From assembly GCF_021049245.1 (NCBI RefSeq), contig NZ_CP088020.1:1866001-1930000 (forward strand): 64,000 nt of DNA. The letters run 5' to 3'. This stretch comes from Radiobacillus kanasensis. Its GTDB lineage: Bacteria > Bacillota > Bacilli > Bacillales > Amphibacillaceae. The notes under the pieces are model-generated. The model was not told the DNA's origin. It saw only the letters and a list, made by a program, of their open reading frames with translations, and searched no databases. Made by a program: the position numbers and the translations under genes. Of this stretch, positions 18,328-26,178 are shown one piece after another; positions within the stretch are counted from its first letter, which is position 1, and every line of letters starts with the position of its first letter.

Positions 18328-18354
18328 ATATTGTAGAGGAAACGTAACATCCTA
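18325..18354 (+). promoter_or_regulatory. Sigma-G/F type forespore promoter for csgA
   Basis: -35 TGAATA (18325-18330), 17-bp spacer and -10 CATCCTA (18348-18354) fit the forespore consensus (TGNATA, CATNNTA). The -35 overlaps the stop codon of the preceding regulator gene. It agrees with the sigma-G dependence known for csgA. Confidence 0.7.
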
Positions 18355-18374
18355 TTCCTTAGGGGGTGTTAAGC

Positions 18375-18626
18375 GTGGATCAAAACTTACAATACCTGCA
18401 TGAAGTTTTATCTAACTACACAGAAAATCACCAAGCTGTACTTGATATTGATCAAAATATGATGGAGCAAGGTTATTCAAGTGAAGAGATGTTCGTTCGA
18501 AATCTTACGGAAGAACAATCAAGGATTTTACGAGAAATCATTAGCAAAGAAATGAACCATGCTAATGAATCTGGTGATTTTGAAAGAGGATATCAATTAA
18601 ATCGAGTGTTTGAAATCTTATATTAA
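18375..18626 (+). CDS. csgA: Sporulation-specific acid-soluble spore protein CsgA
   Basis: Small (83 residues) acidic helical protein. The pattern YLHEVLSNYTEN, then YSSEEMFVRNLTEEQ, then ISKEMNHANESGD and a final LNRVFEILY follows B. subtilis CsgA across its length. Made in the forespore; its molecular role is not known. GTG 18375 is preferred over GTG 18366 because AGGGGGTG lies 7 nt before it and the family N-terminus follows. A sigma-G-like promoter lies directly upstream and a terminator directly downstream. Confidence 0.85.
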   Translation: MDQNLQYLHEVLSNYTENHQAVLDIDQNMMEQGYSSEEMFVRNLTEEQSRILREIISKEMNHANESGDFERGYQLNRVFEILY

Positions 18627-18630
18627 CCTA

Positions 18631-18661
18631 AAAAGAAGCGCTAAGGTGAGCGCTTCTTTTT
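18631..18661 (+). terminator. csgA terminator
   Basis: AAAAGAAGCGCT (18631-18642) pairs with AGCGCTTCTTTT (18649-18660), followed by further T's. Confidence 0.9.
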
Positions 18662-18788
18662 CATTGAGAAACCAAACTTCATGTCCTGCAAGAAGAAGCT
18701 GCCCATTTGAATACACAAGATAACCTTTTAAATACGCCATCCATACATATTGCTCTGTTCTTATACAAGCTTAAACATGAAAAATAAA

Positions 18789-19343
18789 TTAAAAGTGCTT
18801 GTTAATCGGCACGAATTCATACAGTTTTCCTTCGTAAATGAGTTCAAGCTGCTCGCTTTGGCGAAAATCCTCAGGCGTAATGAGAGCAGGGAGTTTATCC
18901 CATAACCGTATCCCTGATCGATTTAATATTTCGGCAACGAACTGAGAGCAAAAGTAAGAGTTACTAAATTCAATAGGTTCATTAATGGATACACCTAGAA
19001 CTCCCAAAATATTATAAATAAACTTTTCCCCATTTTTGATGAAAACGTCCAAGACTCTTCGCATTTTTGTCACTTGTCTCGGCGTCACTTCCAACTGATA
19101 GATCACGCAACTGGTTTCCGGAAACTTGCTGTATGTACCGGTAATGACATCTTCTTTAACGAAACCACCCGTTAACGGGTTATTTGGTTTTTTCCTCCCA
19201 AAACTATACATGTCTGTCAATTCCTTATTAAATGAAATGGAAGCATGATTATAAGGTGCTTTGGTGTATCGTTTAATTAACGTCGTAAATAGAGTACCTG
19301 TATCTGTTAACAAAATATATACATAGGAATTTTCTTCATTCAT
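18789..19343 (-). CDS. Permuted papain-like (YiiX/YaeF type) hydrolase
   Basis: 184 residues. Layout of the circularly permuted NlpC/P60-papain family: an early His in YNHASISF (about residue 32) and a late Cys in YFCSQFVAEIL (about residue 132). Members are thiol hydrolases or acyltransferases; some act on lipids or lipid-modified peptides. No signal peptide or membrane helix. It diverges from a CdsA-like and hydrolase pair, which hints at lipid metabolism (inference). Substrate unknown. Confidence 0.72.
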   Translation of the reverse strand: MNEENSYVYILLTDTGTLFTTLIKRYTKAPYNHASISFNKELTDMYSFGRKKPNNPLTGGFVKEDVITGTYSKFPETSCVIYQLEVTPRQVTKMRRVLDVFIKNGEKFIYNILGVLGVSINEPIEFSNSYFCSQFVAEILNRSGIRLWDKLPALITPEDFRQSEQLELIYEGKLYEFVPINKHF

Positions 19344-19436
19344 TTTCGTTTCCCTCTTTTAAAAAGTTTCGAACTCCCTTATGCTGTAATTATACAGGAA
19401 GAAATTACTATATCCTACATATGGAGCGTAAAAATT

Positions 19437-20348
19437 ATGCTGGAACGTCACATAACCTTAATTATCATATTCTGCGTTTTATTAATCGTAAATCTAGTCT
19501 TTTATATTATGATGAAAAATTCTAGGAATGACCATGGCACCCTTTCTCAACGTATGAAGACATGGTGGGGGATGTTCTTTATTTTTTGTATTGCCATCTT
19601 GTTTAACCCTTTGGTAACGATTATTTCATTAATGGTTCTATGTTTCTTTTCCTTAAAGGAATATTTCTCCATGATCAAGACTAGAAAAGGAGATCGTCGA
19701 ATTTTCTTGTGGGCTTACCTAGCGATACCCATTCAGTTTTATTGGATTGCAATAGGTTGGTATGGAATGTTTATCGTTTTTATTCCCGTTTATGTGTTCC
19801 TGTTGTTGCCGATACCGCGTTTAATAGGGAAGGGGACCGTAGGGTTTCTTCGTTCCGTAAGCTCTACTCAATGGGGGATAATGTTGATGGTTTTTGGTTT
19901 AAGTCATTTAGCCTATTATCAAATTGCATCCCCAACCCATGGATCGAATCTTGTCCTATTTTTGATTGTTTTAACACAAGTGAATGATGTCGTACATCAC
20001 CTTGTGTCTGTTTACCTCGGGAAGAAAAAAATTATTCCATCAGCCAATCCTCATGTTACGTGGGAAGGATTTCTAGGTGGATTACTTGTAACAACTCTAG
20101 TCTCGTTCGGTCTCTATACATATTTAACGCCGTTCACTCCTTTGTTTGGTGTTCTATCCGGCGTTATCATTAGTGTTGCAGGATTTTTTGGCATGCTAAC
20201 GATTTCTGTTTTAAGAAGAGACTTGCTAATTGAAGATACAGTGAAATTAGAGAACCGTAAGGGAAGTTATTTAACAAGGATAGATAGTCTTGCCTACACG
20301 TCACCAATATTTTTTCACATTATTAGATACTATTTTGATTTTATGTGA
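19437..20348 (+). CDS. CdsA-like phosphatidate cytidylyltransferase paralogue
   Basis: 303 residues with about eight membrane helices. The C-terminal half follows CDP-diacylglycerol synthase: VNDVVHHLVSVYLGKK, NPHVTWEGFLGG and SVLRRD...IDSLAYTSP. The signature is altered: where CdsA has a HGG loop and D-R-x-D, this protein has KGS and T-R-I-D, so one metal-binding Asp is missing. The usual S-D near the start of the first motif reads VND. It is therefore a diverged paralogue (like E. coli YnbB), and the substrate may not be phosphatidate and CTP. An alpha/beta hydrolase gene follows in the same direction. Confidence 0.75.
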   Translation: MLERHITLIIIFCVLLIVNLVFYIMMKNSRNDHGTLSQRMKTWWGMFFIFCIAILFNPLVTIISLMVLCFFSLKEYFSMIKTRKGDRRIFLWAYLAIPIQFYWIAIGWYGMFIVFIPVYVFLLLPIPRLIGKGTVGFLRSVSSTQWGIMLMVFGLSHLAYYQIASPTHGSNLVLFLIVLTQVNDVVHHLVSVYLGKKKIIPSANPHVTWEGFLGGLLVTTLVSFGLYTYLTPFTPLFGVLSGVIISVAGFFGMLTISVLRRDLLIEDTVKLENRKGSYLTRIDSLAYTSPIFFHIIRYYFDFM

Positions 20349-20377
20349 CAACTACATAACTAGAGAGGAATAGTTTC

Positions 20378-21235
20378 ATGAAAAATTGGAAAAGACAGAT
20401 CATCTCAACAGCTCGTGGGTACTTTGAAATCTTTGTGAAAGGGAAGGGATCCCCACTTTGTGTTACTCATCTATACTCAGAATTTAATGAGTCCGGGGAT
20501 TATTTTGCCGACTCATTTACAGAAACAAATACAGTGTATCTAGTTAATCTGCGTGAGACTGGAATGTCCGAAAAAGCAAAAAATTCTTATGAATTAAGTA
20601 TGTTAGAAACCATTTTTGATTTAGAAGCCATTCGCGAGCAACTAGGAGAGAAGAAGTGGGCATTTGCTGGTCACTCAACAGGGGGGATGTTAGGTATTGT
20701 TTACGGCATTTATTTTAGTGAAAAACTTTCATTTAGTGTTATCGTTGGCGCAGCAGCAAGAGAGTACATGACGTTTTCAGAGGATTGTATCTACAATCCT
20801 GCTCACGTAAACTTTCATAGAATGCAACAACTAAACGTGACATTAAAGAATCCTAACCTTGTAGAAGAAGAAAGGCAAACACTTCAGAGGGAGAGAGTCT
20901 CGTATTCCTTATATGAACCAGAACGTTATGAAGAGTTATTTTGTAAACCAATTCAAAAGAAAATGTCATCGATTAGAATGGATTATTTTAACCGAGAAAT
21001 TCAGTTATTTGATGTTACTAAGAAGTTAAAGTTTATAATAAACCGAACCCTTATTATGTGTGGAGCTCATGATGTTCAATGTCCTCTAACCTATTCAGAG
21101 GAAATGGCCCGGCTCATCCCTTTTTCTAATTTAGTCGTGTTTCAAAGAAGTAATCATTATCCTTTCCTAGAAGAGGAAGACGAGTTTAAAAAGCAATATA
21201 TTTCTTTTCTCCAAAAATATAGCTTTCAAAAGTAA
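20378..21235 (+). CDS. Alpha/beta hydrolase (proline iminopeptidase-like)
   Basis: 285 residues, cytoplasmic. Nucleophile elbow GHSTGG (about residue 97), Asp in GAHDVQCP and His in SNHYPFLEE complete a catalytic triad. The early motif NLRETGMSEK fits the S33 peptidase group, but many such proteins are esterases. It lies 29 nt after the CdsA-like gene; this order recalls the ynbB-ynbC pair of enterobacteria, suggesting a lipid-linked job. Ribosome site GAGAGGAAT. Confidence 0.8.
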   Translation: MKNWKRQIISTARGYFEIFVKGKGSPLCVTHLYSEFNESGDYFADSFTETNTVYLVNLRETGMSEKAKNSYELSMLETIFDLEAIREQLGEKKWAFAGHSTGGMLGIVYGIYFSEKLSFSVIVGAAAREYMTFSEDCIYNPAHVNFHRMQQLNVTLKNPNLVEEERQTLQRERVSYSLYEPERYEELFCKPIQKKMSSIRMDYFNREIQLFDVTKKLKFIINRTLIMCGAHDVQCPLTYSEEMARLIPFSNLVVFQRSNHYPFLEEEDEFKKQYISFLQKYSFQK

Positions 21236-21236
21236 A

Positions 21237-21265
21237 GAAGAGGCTCCAAATATCGGGGCCTCTTT
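21237..21265. terminator. Terminator between hydrolase and dapA (convergent)
   Basis: GAAGAGGCTCC pairs with GGGGCCTCTTTC (one G-T pair), with T's on the plus side and A's on the minus side's opposite end. Sits between the two stop codons. Confidence 0.8.
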
Positions 21266-21275
21266 CGTTAATATA

Positions 21276-22163
21276 TTAGCTCACACTATAACTAGTTAAA
21301 AAGTGTAGTGTTTGTTGTAAGACTTGTTTTTCTTGTTGGTTCAATGGAATAAGTGGGAGTCTAACAGATCCAACGTCAATTCCGGAAAGGTTCAATGCTT
21401 CTTTAACAGCCGTTGGATTTGGTGCCATAAATAAAGCTTTTATCACAGGCTGAATATTTTGGTGAATGGTAGACGCTGACTGTATATCACCATTAAAGAA
21501 TCGTTGTACCATATCTTTCATTTCATTCCCAATGACATGAGAAGCAACTGAAACAATACCAGCACCGCCAATAGAGAGAATTGGCAACGTTAATCCATCA
21601 TCTCCGCTATATAGCTGGAAGGATGCATCTGTTTCTCGAATGATCTCTGTCATAGCGTCTAAGTTTCCACTCGCTTCCTTCACACAAACGATGTTGTCGA
21701 TGTAAGATAAGCGAATGATCGTCTTTGGATCCAAGCCAACAGCACTTCTTCCTGGAATGTTATAAAGCATAACAGGTAGGGTAGTGACCTCCGCAATGGC
21801 TTTAAAGTGTTGATACATTCCTTCTTGAGAAGGCTTGTTGTAATATGGGGTAACGAGCATCACACCGTCTACACCCATAATTTCAGCTTGCTTCGTTAAC
21901 TCAATAGACGCATATGTGTTATTGGAACCTGTTCCAGCAATAACGGGAACGCGTTTCTTAGCTACTTTCACGACAAATTGAATTAAAGAGATTTTTTCCT
22001 CTGTAGTCAAAGTAGGAGATTCACCAGTCGTTCCTGCGACGACAATAGCATCTGTTCCATTAGCAATCAAGTGGTTTACTAATGTTTCTGTTTTTCCATA
22101 ATCGACATTTCCACTTTGGTCAAATGGAGTTACCATGGCTGTTAAAACCTGACCAAAATTCAT
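21276..22163 (-). CDS. dapA: 4-Hydroxy-tetrahydrodipicolinate synthase
   Basis: Condenses pyruvate with aspartate semialdehyde, the first committed step to diaminopimelate, lysine and spore dipicolinate. TIM barrel with GTTGESPTL (about residue 43), YNIPGRSAV with the catalytic Tyr (about residue 133) and the Schiff-base Lys in VCVKEASGN (about residue 162). ATG 22163 has AGAGGTG 6 nt upstream; GTG 22172 and ATG 22169 are in frame but overlap the ribosome site. A lysine riboswitch and a second hairpin over the ribosome site precede it. Confidence 0.95.
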   Translation of the reverse strand: MNFGQVLTAMVTPFDQSGNVDYGKTETLVNHLIANGTDAIVVAGTTGESPTLTTEEKISLIQFVVKVAKKRVPVIAGTGSNNTYASIELTKQAEIMGVDGVMLVTPYYNKPSQEGMYQHFKAIAEVTTLPVMLYNIPGRSAVGLDPKTIIRLSYIDNIVCVKEASGNLDAMTEIIRETDASFQLYSGDDGLTLPILSIGGAGIVSVASHVIGNEMKDMVQRFFNGDIQSASTIHQNIQPVIKALFMAPNPTAVKEALNLSGIDVGSVRLPLIPLNQQEKQVLQQTLHFLTSYSVS

Positions 22164-22171
22164 GTTCATCA

Positions 22172-22218
22172 CCTCTATTCATATTATCAAGCACCTTACT
22201 ACTACCGATGAATAGAGG
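22172..22218 (-). promoter_or_regulatory. Hairpin sequestering the dapA ribosome site
   Basis: A perfect 11-bp inverted repeat: CCTCTATTCAT (plus 22172-22182) and ATGAATAGAGG (22208-22218) with a 25-nt loop. In the mRNA the 3' arm contains the AGAGG Shine-Dalgarno of dapA, so folding would hide it. It lies after the riboswitch terminator and would act on transcripts that read through. Confidence 0.65.
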
Positions 22219-22251
22219 GTATCTCATCACAACGTAAAACTGTTAACAAGC

Positions 22252-22486
22252 AAAAAAGCACCAACGAAGGCTCTCGTTGCTGCATCACTTATATCCACAT
22301 TATGATGCGTGAGATAGCCCTCCATATAGCAACTGCTATATGACAGCTCTGCATTTATTTAATACAGAACCAGTGGGTAGAATGATGAGCTTCTACTCAC
22401 TTCGGCATATTCCCCTTTCAGCGACGTTCAATGGAGCTCATTCTCCTCATGTTGCCTACTCTTGGTCAATGCACCTCTATCCTCAC
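22252..22486 (-). promoter_or_regulatory. Lysine riboswitch (L-box) with intrinsic terminator, controls dapA
   Basis: On the minus strand P1 is GTGAGGATAG (22486-22477) with CTATCTCAC (22317-22309). The conserved 5' words AGAGGTGCA and the internal GCCGAAGTGA are present. The terminator hairpin GCAGCAACGA/TCGTTGGTGC (22283-22258) is followed by six T's. Lysine binding should end transcription before dapA. Both conserved words and the gene downstream fit the family. Confidence 0.88.
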
Positions 22487-22595
22487 TTCAAAGGTTTATT
22501 GAAGTAAAGCATATTTATTTGTACTCCAACTGTACCAGACTTATAGGACCTTTGCAATGGAATCATAAGAAATTATCCCAATTGATGCTAACATT

Positions 22596-23054
22596 TTACT
22601 GAGGCTTGTGTGCCTCCATTGTTAGAACCTTTACAAATTTATCTCGGAATGCGTTTCGATCTTCTTCTGTAAAGGCTTTTGGTCCTTTTGTTCTTTTTCC
22701 ACTCTTTCGAAGCTTTGCTTGTGCATGTCTAGAATCTAACAGCTGATCTATGGTAGTGTTAGAATAGACAAACCCTTTATGATGGAGTACGATACATGCT
22801 TTTGCTAAAGCGAGAGATGCTAGTCCATAATCTTGTGTCACAATAATGTCATGTCGTTTTGCCAATAGCATAATTCGATAATCTACAGAGTCTGCACCAG
22901 TATCTACATATATAGTCTTCGAAGTTGTGCTATCATTTTGTGGGGAGTAGTGCGCATAACTTTTTACAAATGTAACGGGAATACCAAAGGAAGCTGCTTC
23001 CTGTTCAATAATTTCTTTTACAGGACAAGCGTCTGCATCTACATAAATGTTCAT
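22596..23054 (-). CDS. YaiI/YqxD family protein (DUF188)
   Basis: 152 residues, cytoplasmic. N-terminus [13 protein letters not shown] followed by [12 protein letters not shown] and [11 protein letters not shown] near the end match the YaiI/YqxD family, which has a PIN-like nuclease fold with conserved acidic residues (Asp6, Asp8, and the Asp of TQDYGLA). No activity is established. Monocistronic, good ribosome site GAAAGGAG. Confidence 0.9.
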   Translation of the reverse strand: MNIYVDADACPVKEIIEQEAASFGIPVTFVKSYAHYSPQNDSTTSKTIYVDTGADSVDYRIMLLAKRHDIIVTQDYGLASLALAKACIVLHHKGFVYSNTTIDQLLDSRHAQAKLRKSGKRTKGPKAFTEEDRNAFRDKFVKVLTMEAHKPQ

Positions 23055-23135
23055 GACGAACTCCTTTCTCGTTAAGGATGAATAATTCTATTATACATTT
23101 ACACCATTTTAGGAACAAAGAAATGAGGATTTGAT

Positions 23136-23990
23136 ATGAAAACAAACGCTGGAACGATTCAACATTTAAAGGTAATTCGTAAAATAGACACGGGCTATGT
23201 ACTAGGAGGGTTAGAACAAGATGTCCTCTTACACCAAAAAGAAGTAGAAACGCCTTTAGAGGTGGAGGAAGAAGTTCGTGTCTTTCTTTATCAAAATAAA
23301 AAGGGGCAAGTTGTTGCCACTACAACGATTCCCAATGTACGAACAGATACGTATGACTGGGCGGAAGTAGTGGAAGTTGTCAAGGATTTAGGGGTATTCG
23401 TAAATATAGGGATATCGAAAGGGATATTAGTTTCAAAGGATGATCTGCCAATAGTAGAACGTGTTTGGCCTAAGATAGGCGACATGCTTTATGTGACGCT
23501 CGACTTTGACAAAAAGGGACGTATGTTAGCCTTACCTTTAACGGAAGGCGTTTTTGAAGGGGAGTGGGAAAATGCTCCCGCTACTTTATTTAACCAGCCT
23601 GTGAAAGGGAGAATATACCGATCGAGCAAAGAGGGAGCGGTCCTTTTAACAGAAGAGGGCTATCGTGGCTTTATTCACCATACGGAAAGAAAAAAAGAGC
23701 CACGTTTAGGGGAATGGGTAGAAGGCAGAGTCATTGAGGTGAAGAAAGATGGCACCATCAACGTTTCCTTACGTCCCCTTAAACAAGTGGGGATGATCGA
23801 TGACGCGGAAACCATATTAGAATATCTAGATGATTATGATGGTGTCATGTCTTTCACTGATAAAAGTGATCCTGAGCTTATCCAGAAAACATTTAAGATA
23901 AGTAAAGCAGCATTTAAACGTGCACTCGGAAAGCTGATGAAAGAAGGCAAGGTGGAGCAAAGAGATGGGAAAACGTATTTGAAAGAATAA
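23136..23990 (+). CDS. cvfB: CvfB/YitL-type S1 RNA-binding protein
   Basis: 284 residues in the order S1-like, S1-like, S1, winged helix, as in CvfB (YitL). The typical S1 strand pattern appears in GVFVNIGISKGILV, and the C-terminal winged helix is in KTFKISKAAFKRALGKLMKEG. Family proteins bind RNA and affect virulence or global expression in staphylococci; the role in bacilli is unclear. Full length. Divergent from the YaiI gene. Confidence 0.88.
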   Translation: MKTNAGTIQHLKVIRKIDTGYVLGGLEQDVLLHQKEVETPLEVEEEVRVFLYQNKKGQVVATTTIPNVRTDTYDWAEVVEVVKDLGVFVNIGISKGILVSKDDLPIVERVWPKIGDMLYVTLDFDKKGRMLALPLTEGVFEGEWENAPATLFNQPVKGRIYRSSKEGAVLLTEEGYRGFIHHTERKKEPRLGEWVEGRVIEVKKDGTINVSLRPLKQVGMIDDAETILEYLDDYDGVMSFTDKSDPELIQKTFKISKAAFKRALGKLMKEGKVEQRDGKTYLKE

Positions 23991-24012
23991 ATATAATAAG
24001 ATAAAGGTAAAA

Positions 24013-24117
24013 ATGAAAAGATTTAAGAATGCAAAAAAAGATAGGATACTAACTGTATCTGTTATTTGGACATTAGTGATAGTTGCTCTGGAAAATAGCA
24101 GAATGAAGATGCAGTAG
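24013..24117 (+). CDS. Small putative membrane peptide (34 aa)
   Basis: Short frame with a basic N-terminus (MKRFKNAKKDR) and one hydrophobic segment (ILTVSVIWTLVIVAL). AAAGG lies 5 nt before the ATG, and the stop is 11 nt before the next gene, which argues for an operon. No homologue recognised; it could be chance. Confidence 0.35.
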   Translation: MKRFKNAKKDRILTVSVIWTLVIVALENSRMKMQ

Positions 24118-24128
24118 GAGGTTCTAAA

Positions 24129-24827
24129 GTGCGAACATTATTAATCGTATCTCACCCTGATATTATCGATTCGTATAGCCATCCATTTTTTCTAAATTCC
24201 CTAAAAAATTTTGAAGATGTGACGGTTCACCATTTAGAAAACATGTATTCTGATGGAATTATTGATGTGAAGAAGGAACAGGATCTACTAAAAGGACACG
24301 ATAGAATAATTTTTCAGTTCCCTTTTTATTGGTACAGTTCCCCGCCCTTTCTAAAGCATTGGCAAGATGTTGTGTTGGAAGAAGGAGTGACCCATGGCCC
24401 AAGAGGGGGTATCTTGGACGGGAAAGAATTCGGACTGATATTAATGATTGGAGTTGCAGAATCGGAATATCAGGCAGGTGGAAATGAGCAATATTCCATT
24501 AGTGAGCTAACAAAACCGTTTCAAGCTCTGGCAAATAAGACGAGGATGCATTACCTTCCGCCGTTAGAAATTTTCCAATTTGCATATTTAGAAGATAATC
24601 AGAAAATGGAGTTGTTAATTCGATATTGGCAAAAACTTACCATGGAAAACAGTAAAAGCCTGGTAACAAGGGAAAAATGGTTATATGATAAATTAGAATT
24701 TAGTATAAACAACAACCAACATTTGAACGATCGAGAAACTATAGAATTTGCAATGAACATTCTTGAAGAGAACCAAACAACGATAAATAATTTAAAAATA
24801 GTACTTGATCAAATGTATCATCGATAA
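24129..24827 (+). CDS. NAD(P)H-dependent flavin oxidoreductase (flavodoxin-2 fold)
   Basis: KefF/MdaB/quinone-reductase type flavoprotein. FMN-binding start VSHPDIIDSYSHPFF, then QFPFYWYSSPPFLKHWQDVV (the PxxWYxxP-like motif of the family) and the GKEFGLILMIG strand. About 190 residues form the fold; a ~40-residue C-terminal extension is extra and predicted helical. GTG 24129 has TAGGAGG 6 nt upstream. Probable role: two-electron reduction of quinones or electrophiles. A small helical protein is encoded 17 nt downstream. Confidence 0.85.
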   Translation: MRTLLIVSHPDIIDSYSHPFFLNSLKNFEDVTVHHLENMYSDGIIDVKKEQDLLKGHDRIIFQFPFYWYSSPPFLKHWQDVVLEEGVTHGPRGGILDGKEFGLILMIGVAESEYQAGGNEQYSISELTKPFQALANKTRMHYLPPLEIFQFAYLEDNQKMELLIRYWQKLTMENSKSLVTREKWLYDKLEFSINNNQHLNDRETIEFAMNILEENQTTINNLKIVLDQMYHR

Positions 24828-24844
24828 GTTGAGGTGGATATGCT

Positions 24845-25027
24845 GTGGAGCAGGGTACATGGATTCATAGTGAATTACAACGATTATTTGAAAAGACCAA
24901 TGATTACAATCAGCGGGTTCTGATAAAAGCTACTCAAGATATAATAAAAGAGCAGGAAAAACGAATTTATCAGATGGAAAATGAGATAGAGGGAACGATT
25001 TGGAGTCCTAAAAGATGGGGCGAGTGA
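24845..25027 (+). CDS. Small helical protein, function unknown (60 aa)
   Basis: 60 residues, charged and largely helical (QRVLIKATQDIIKEQEKRIY forms a likely coiled coil). GTG 24845 has GAGGTGGAT upstream at good spacing. Follows the flavin oxidoreductase by 17 nt and ends in a terminator, so the two form an operon. I do not recognise a family. Confidence 0.6.
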   Translation: MEQGTWIHSELQRLFEKTNDYNQRVLIKATQDIIKEQEKRIYQMENEIEGTIWSPKRWGE

Positions 25028-25050
25028 ACGATTTTAAAAGCCCCATTTTT
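25014..25050 (+). terminator. Terminator after the oxidoreductase operon
   Basis: ATGGGGC (25015-25021) pairs with GCCCCAT (25040-25046), followed by TTTT. The 5' arm overlaps the end of the 60-codon gene. Confidence 0.7.
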
Positions 25051-25145
25051 AGATAGGGACACTCATTATAAGAATGTTTATAAAATTTCGGGTTGAAAAA
25101 ATAGGAGCCCTTCCTATTACTGGGTATCCAAAGGTGAGGAAAGAG

Positions 25146-25637
25146 ATGCAGTTTATATACATATTGAAAAATAGCTTGTTATTACCTAGAAAAGAGGCTC
25201 TTTTTCGTTTGAATCGGGTAAGTATGAGAAATACAATTGTCTATATTTTCTTCCTTATGTTACTTTTACATCTTCCGGATATTGTGGGAGCTTTAATGAC
25301 AATTGATGAGAATGCTGAGATTCCAAAAGAAATTTTTATTTTAAATCTAATCGTGTCTTATCCTTTATTATTAATTTTATCTACCTTTTTGGGTGTTTCC
25401 ATATTGGCTGCTATTTCGTTACTGTTAATAATTTTTCTGAAAAGAAAGCTAGCCTATCATTACTTATGGAAAATAACTACATATGCGTTGACAATTCCTT
25501 ATATGATTTATAAGTTACTGTTAAATAACTTGGAATTAACAGGGTATTTGGCCGAAGTAATTTCACTGTCCATCCTTTATTATATTATGTATAAAATAAT
25601 TACGATTTATCCAAAAAAAGAAGGAAAAAGATTCTAA
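25146..25637 (+). CDS. DUF1189-like membrane protein
   Basis: 163 residues with about four hydrophobic helices. The start MQFIYILKNSLLLPRKEALFRL followed at once by a helix is the DUF1189 layout seen in bacilli. The frame is open from 25074, but ATG 25146 has AGGTGAGG upstream and starts at the domain. Function unknown. The preceding region holds only the terminator above. Confidence 0.6.
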   Translation: MQFIYILKNSLLLPRKEALFRLNRVSMRNTIVYIFFLMLLLHLPDIVGALMTIDENAEIPKEIFILNLIVSYPLLLILSTFLGVSILAAISLLLIIFLKRKLAYHYLWKITTYALTIPYMIYKLLLNNLELTGYLAEVISLSILYYIMYKIITIYPKKEGKRF

Positions 25638-25744
25638 GAAGGAAGGGGATTTCTTGTTAGGATTTATAGTTGAAAAGACTGCTGGACAAAACTATAACTT
25701 CTACACCTAAAGTAGGTTGATTACCAGGGTAAGAAACTTAAAGC

Positions 25745-25830
25745 GGAAAGCGACTGCCCGCAGCTGATTACAGCCATTGAAATGTACCACCTCGGACACA
25801 GTATTTACCACCTAATGACAGACTTTCCAC
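25745..25830 (-). repeat. Relic repeat A (inverted partner of relic B)
   Basis: Contains CGCAGCTGATTACAGCC, then GAAATGTACCACCTC, then CACAGTATTTACCACC. The same words occur on the opposite strand at 27405-27490 with mismatches. It looks like a decayed mobile-element end; no transposase is left. The rest of the 25.64-26.17 kb gap shows nothing recognisable. Confidence 0.45.
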
Positions 25831-26178
25831 AACTGCAATCTTTGGTAATCAAAAATGTGATAAAAAAATTTGTTGATTTTCAATAAGAACGATCTTTCAC
25901 AATCTTGCCTTATAAGTCCTGTATTACATAGTAGACTGATACTGTGCATTAAATATCTTCGTCTTTGAAAGTATTTGTTTTACAGTAAAGAAGCTTTATT
26001 TAACCGTTAGTTTTGAATCATCGCACTACTATTTTGAAGATATGAACTCGAGATAAATAACCGATTCTTCTAATTAGCAAAAAATTCATAAAAAGGCCAT
26101 CAATCGTATACGTTCCATTATGTGGTAGAATGGTTATATTTATAACAATTTAACTATTTGACAGTAGGGGGATTCATA

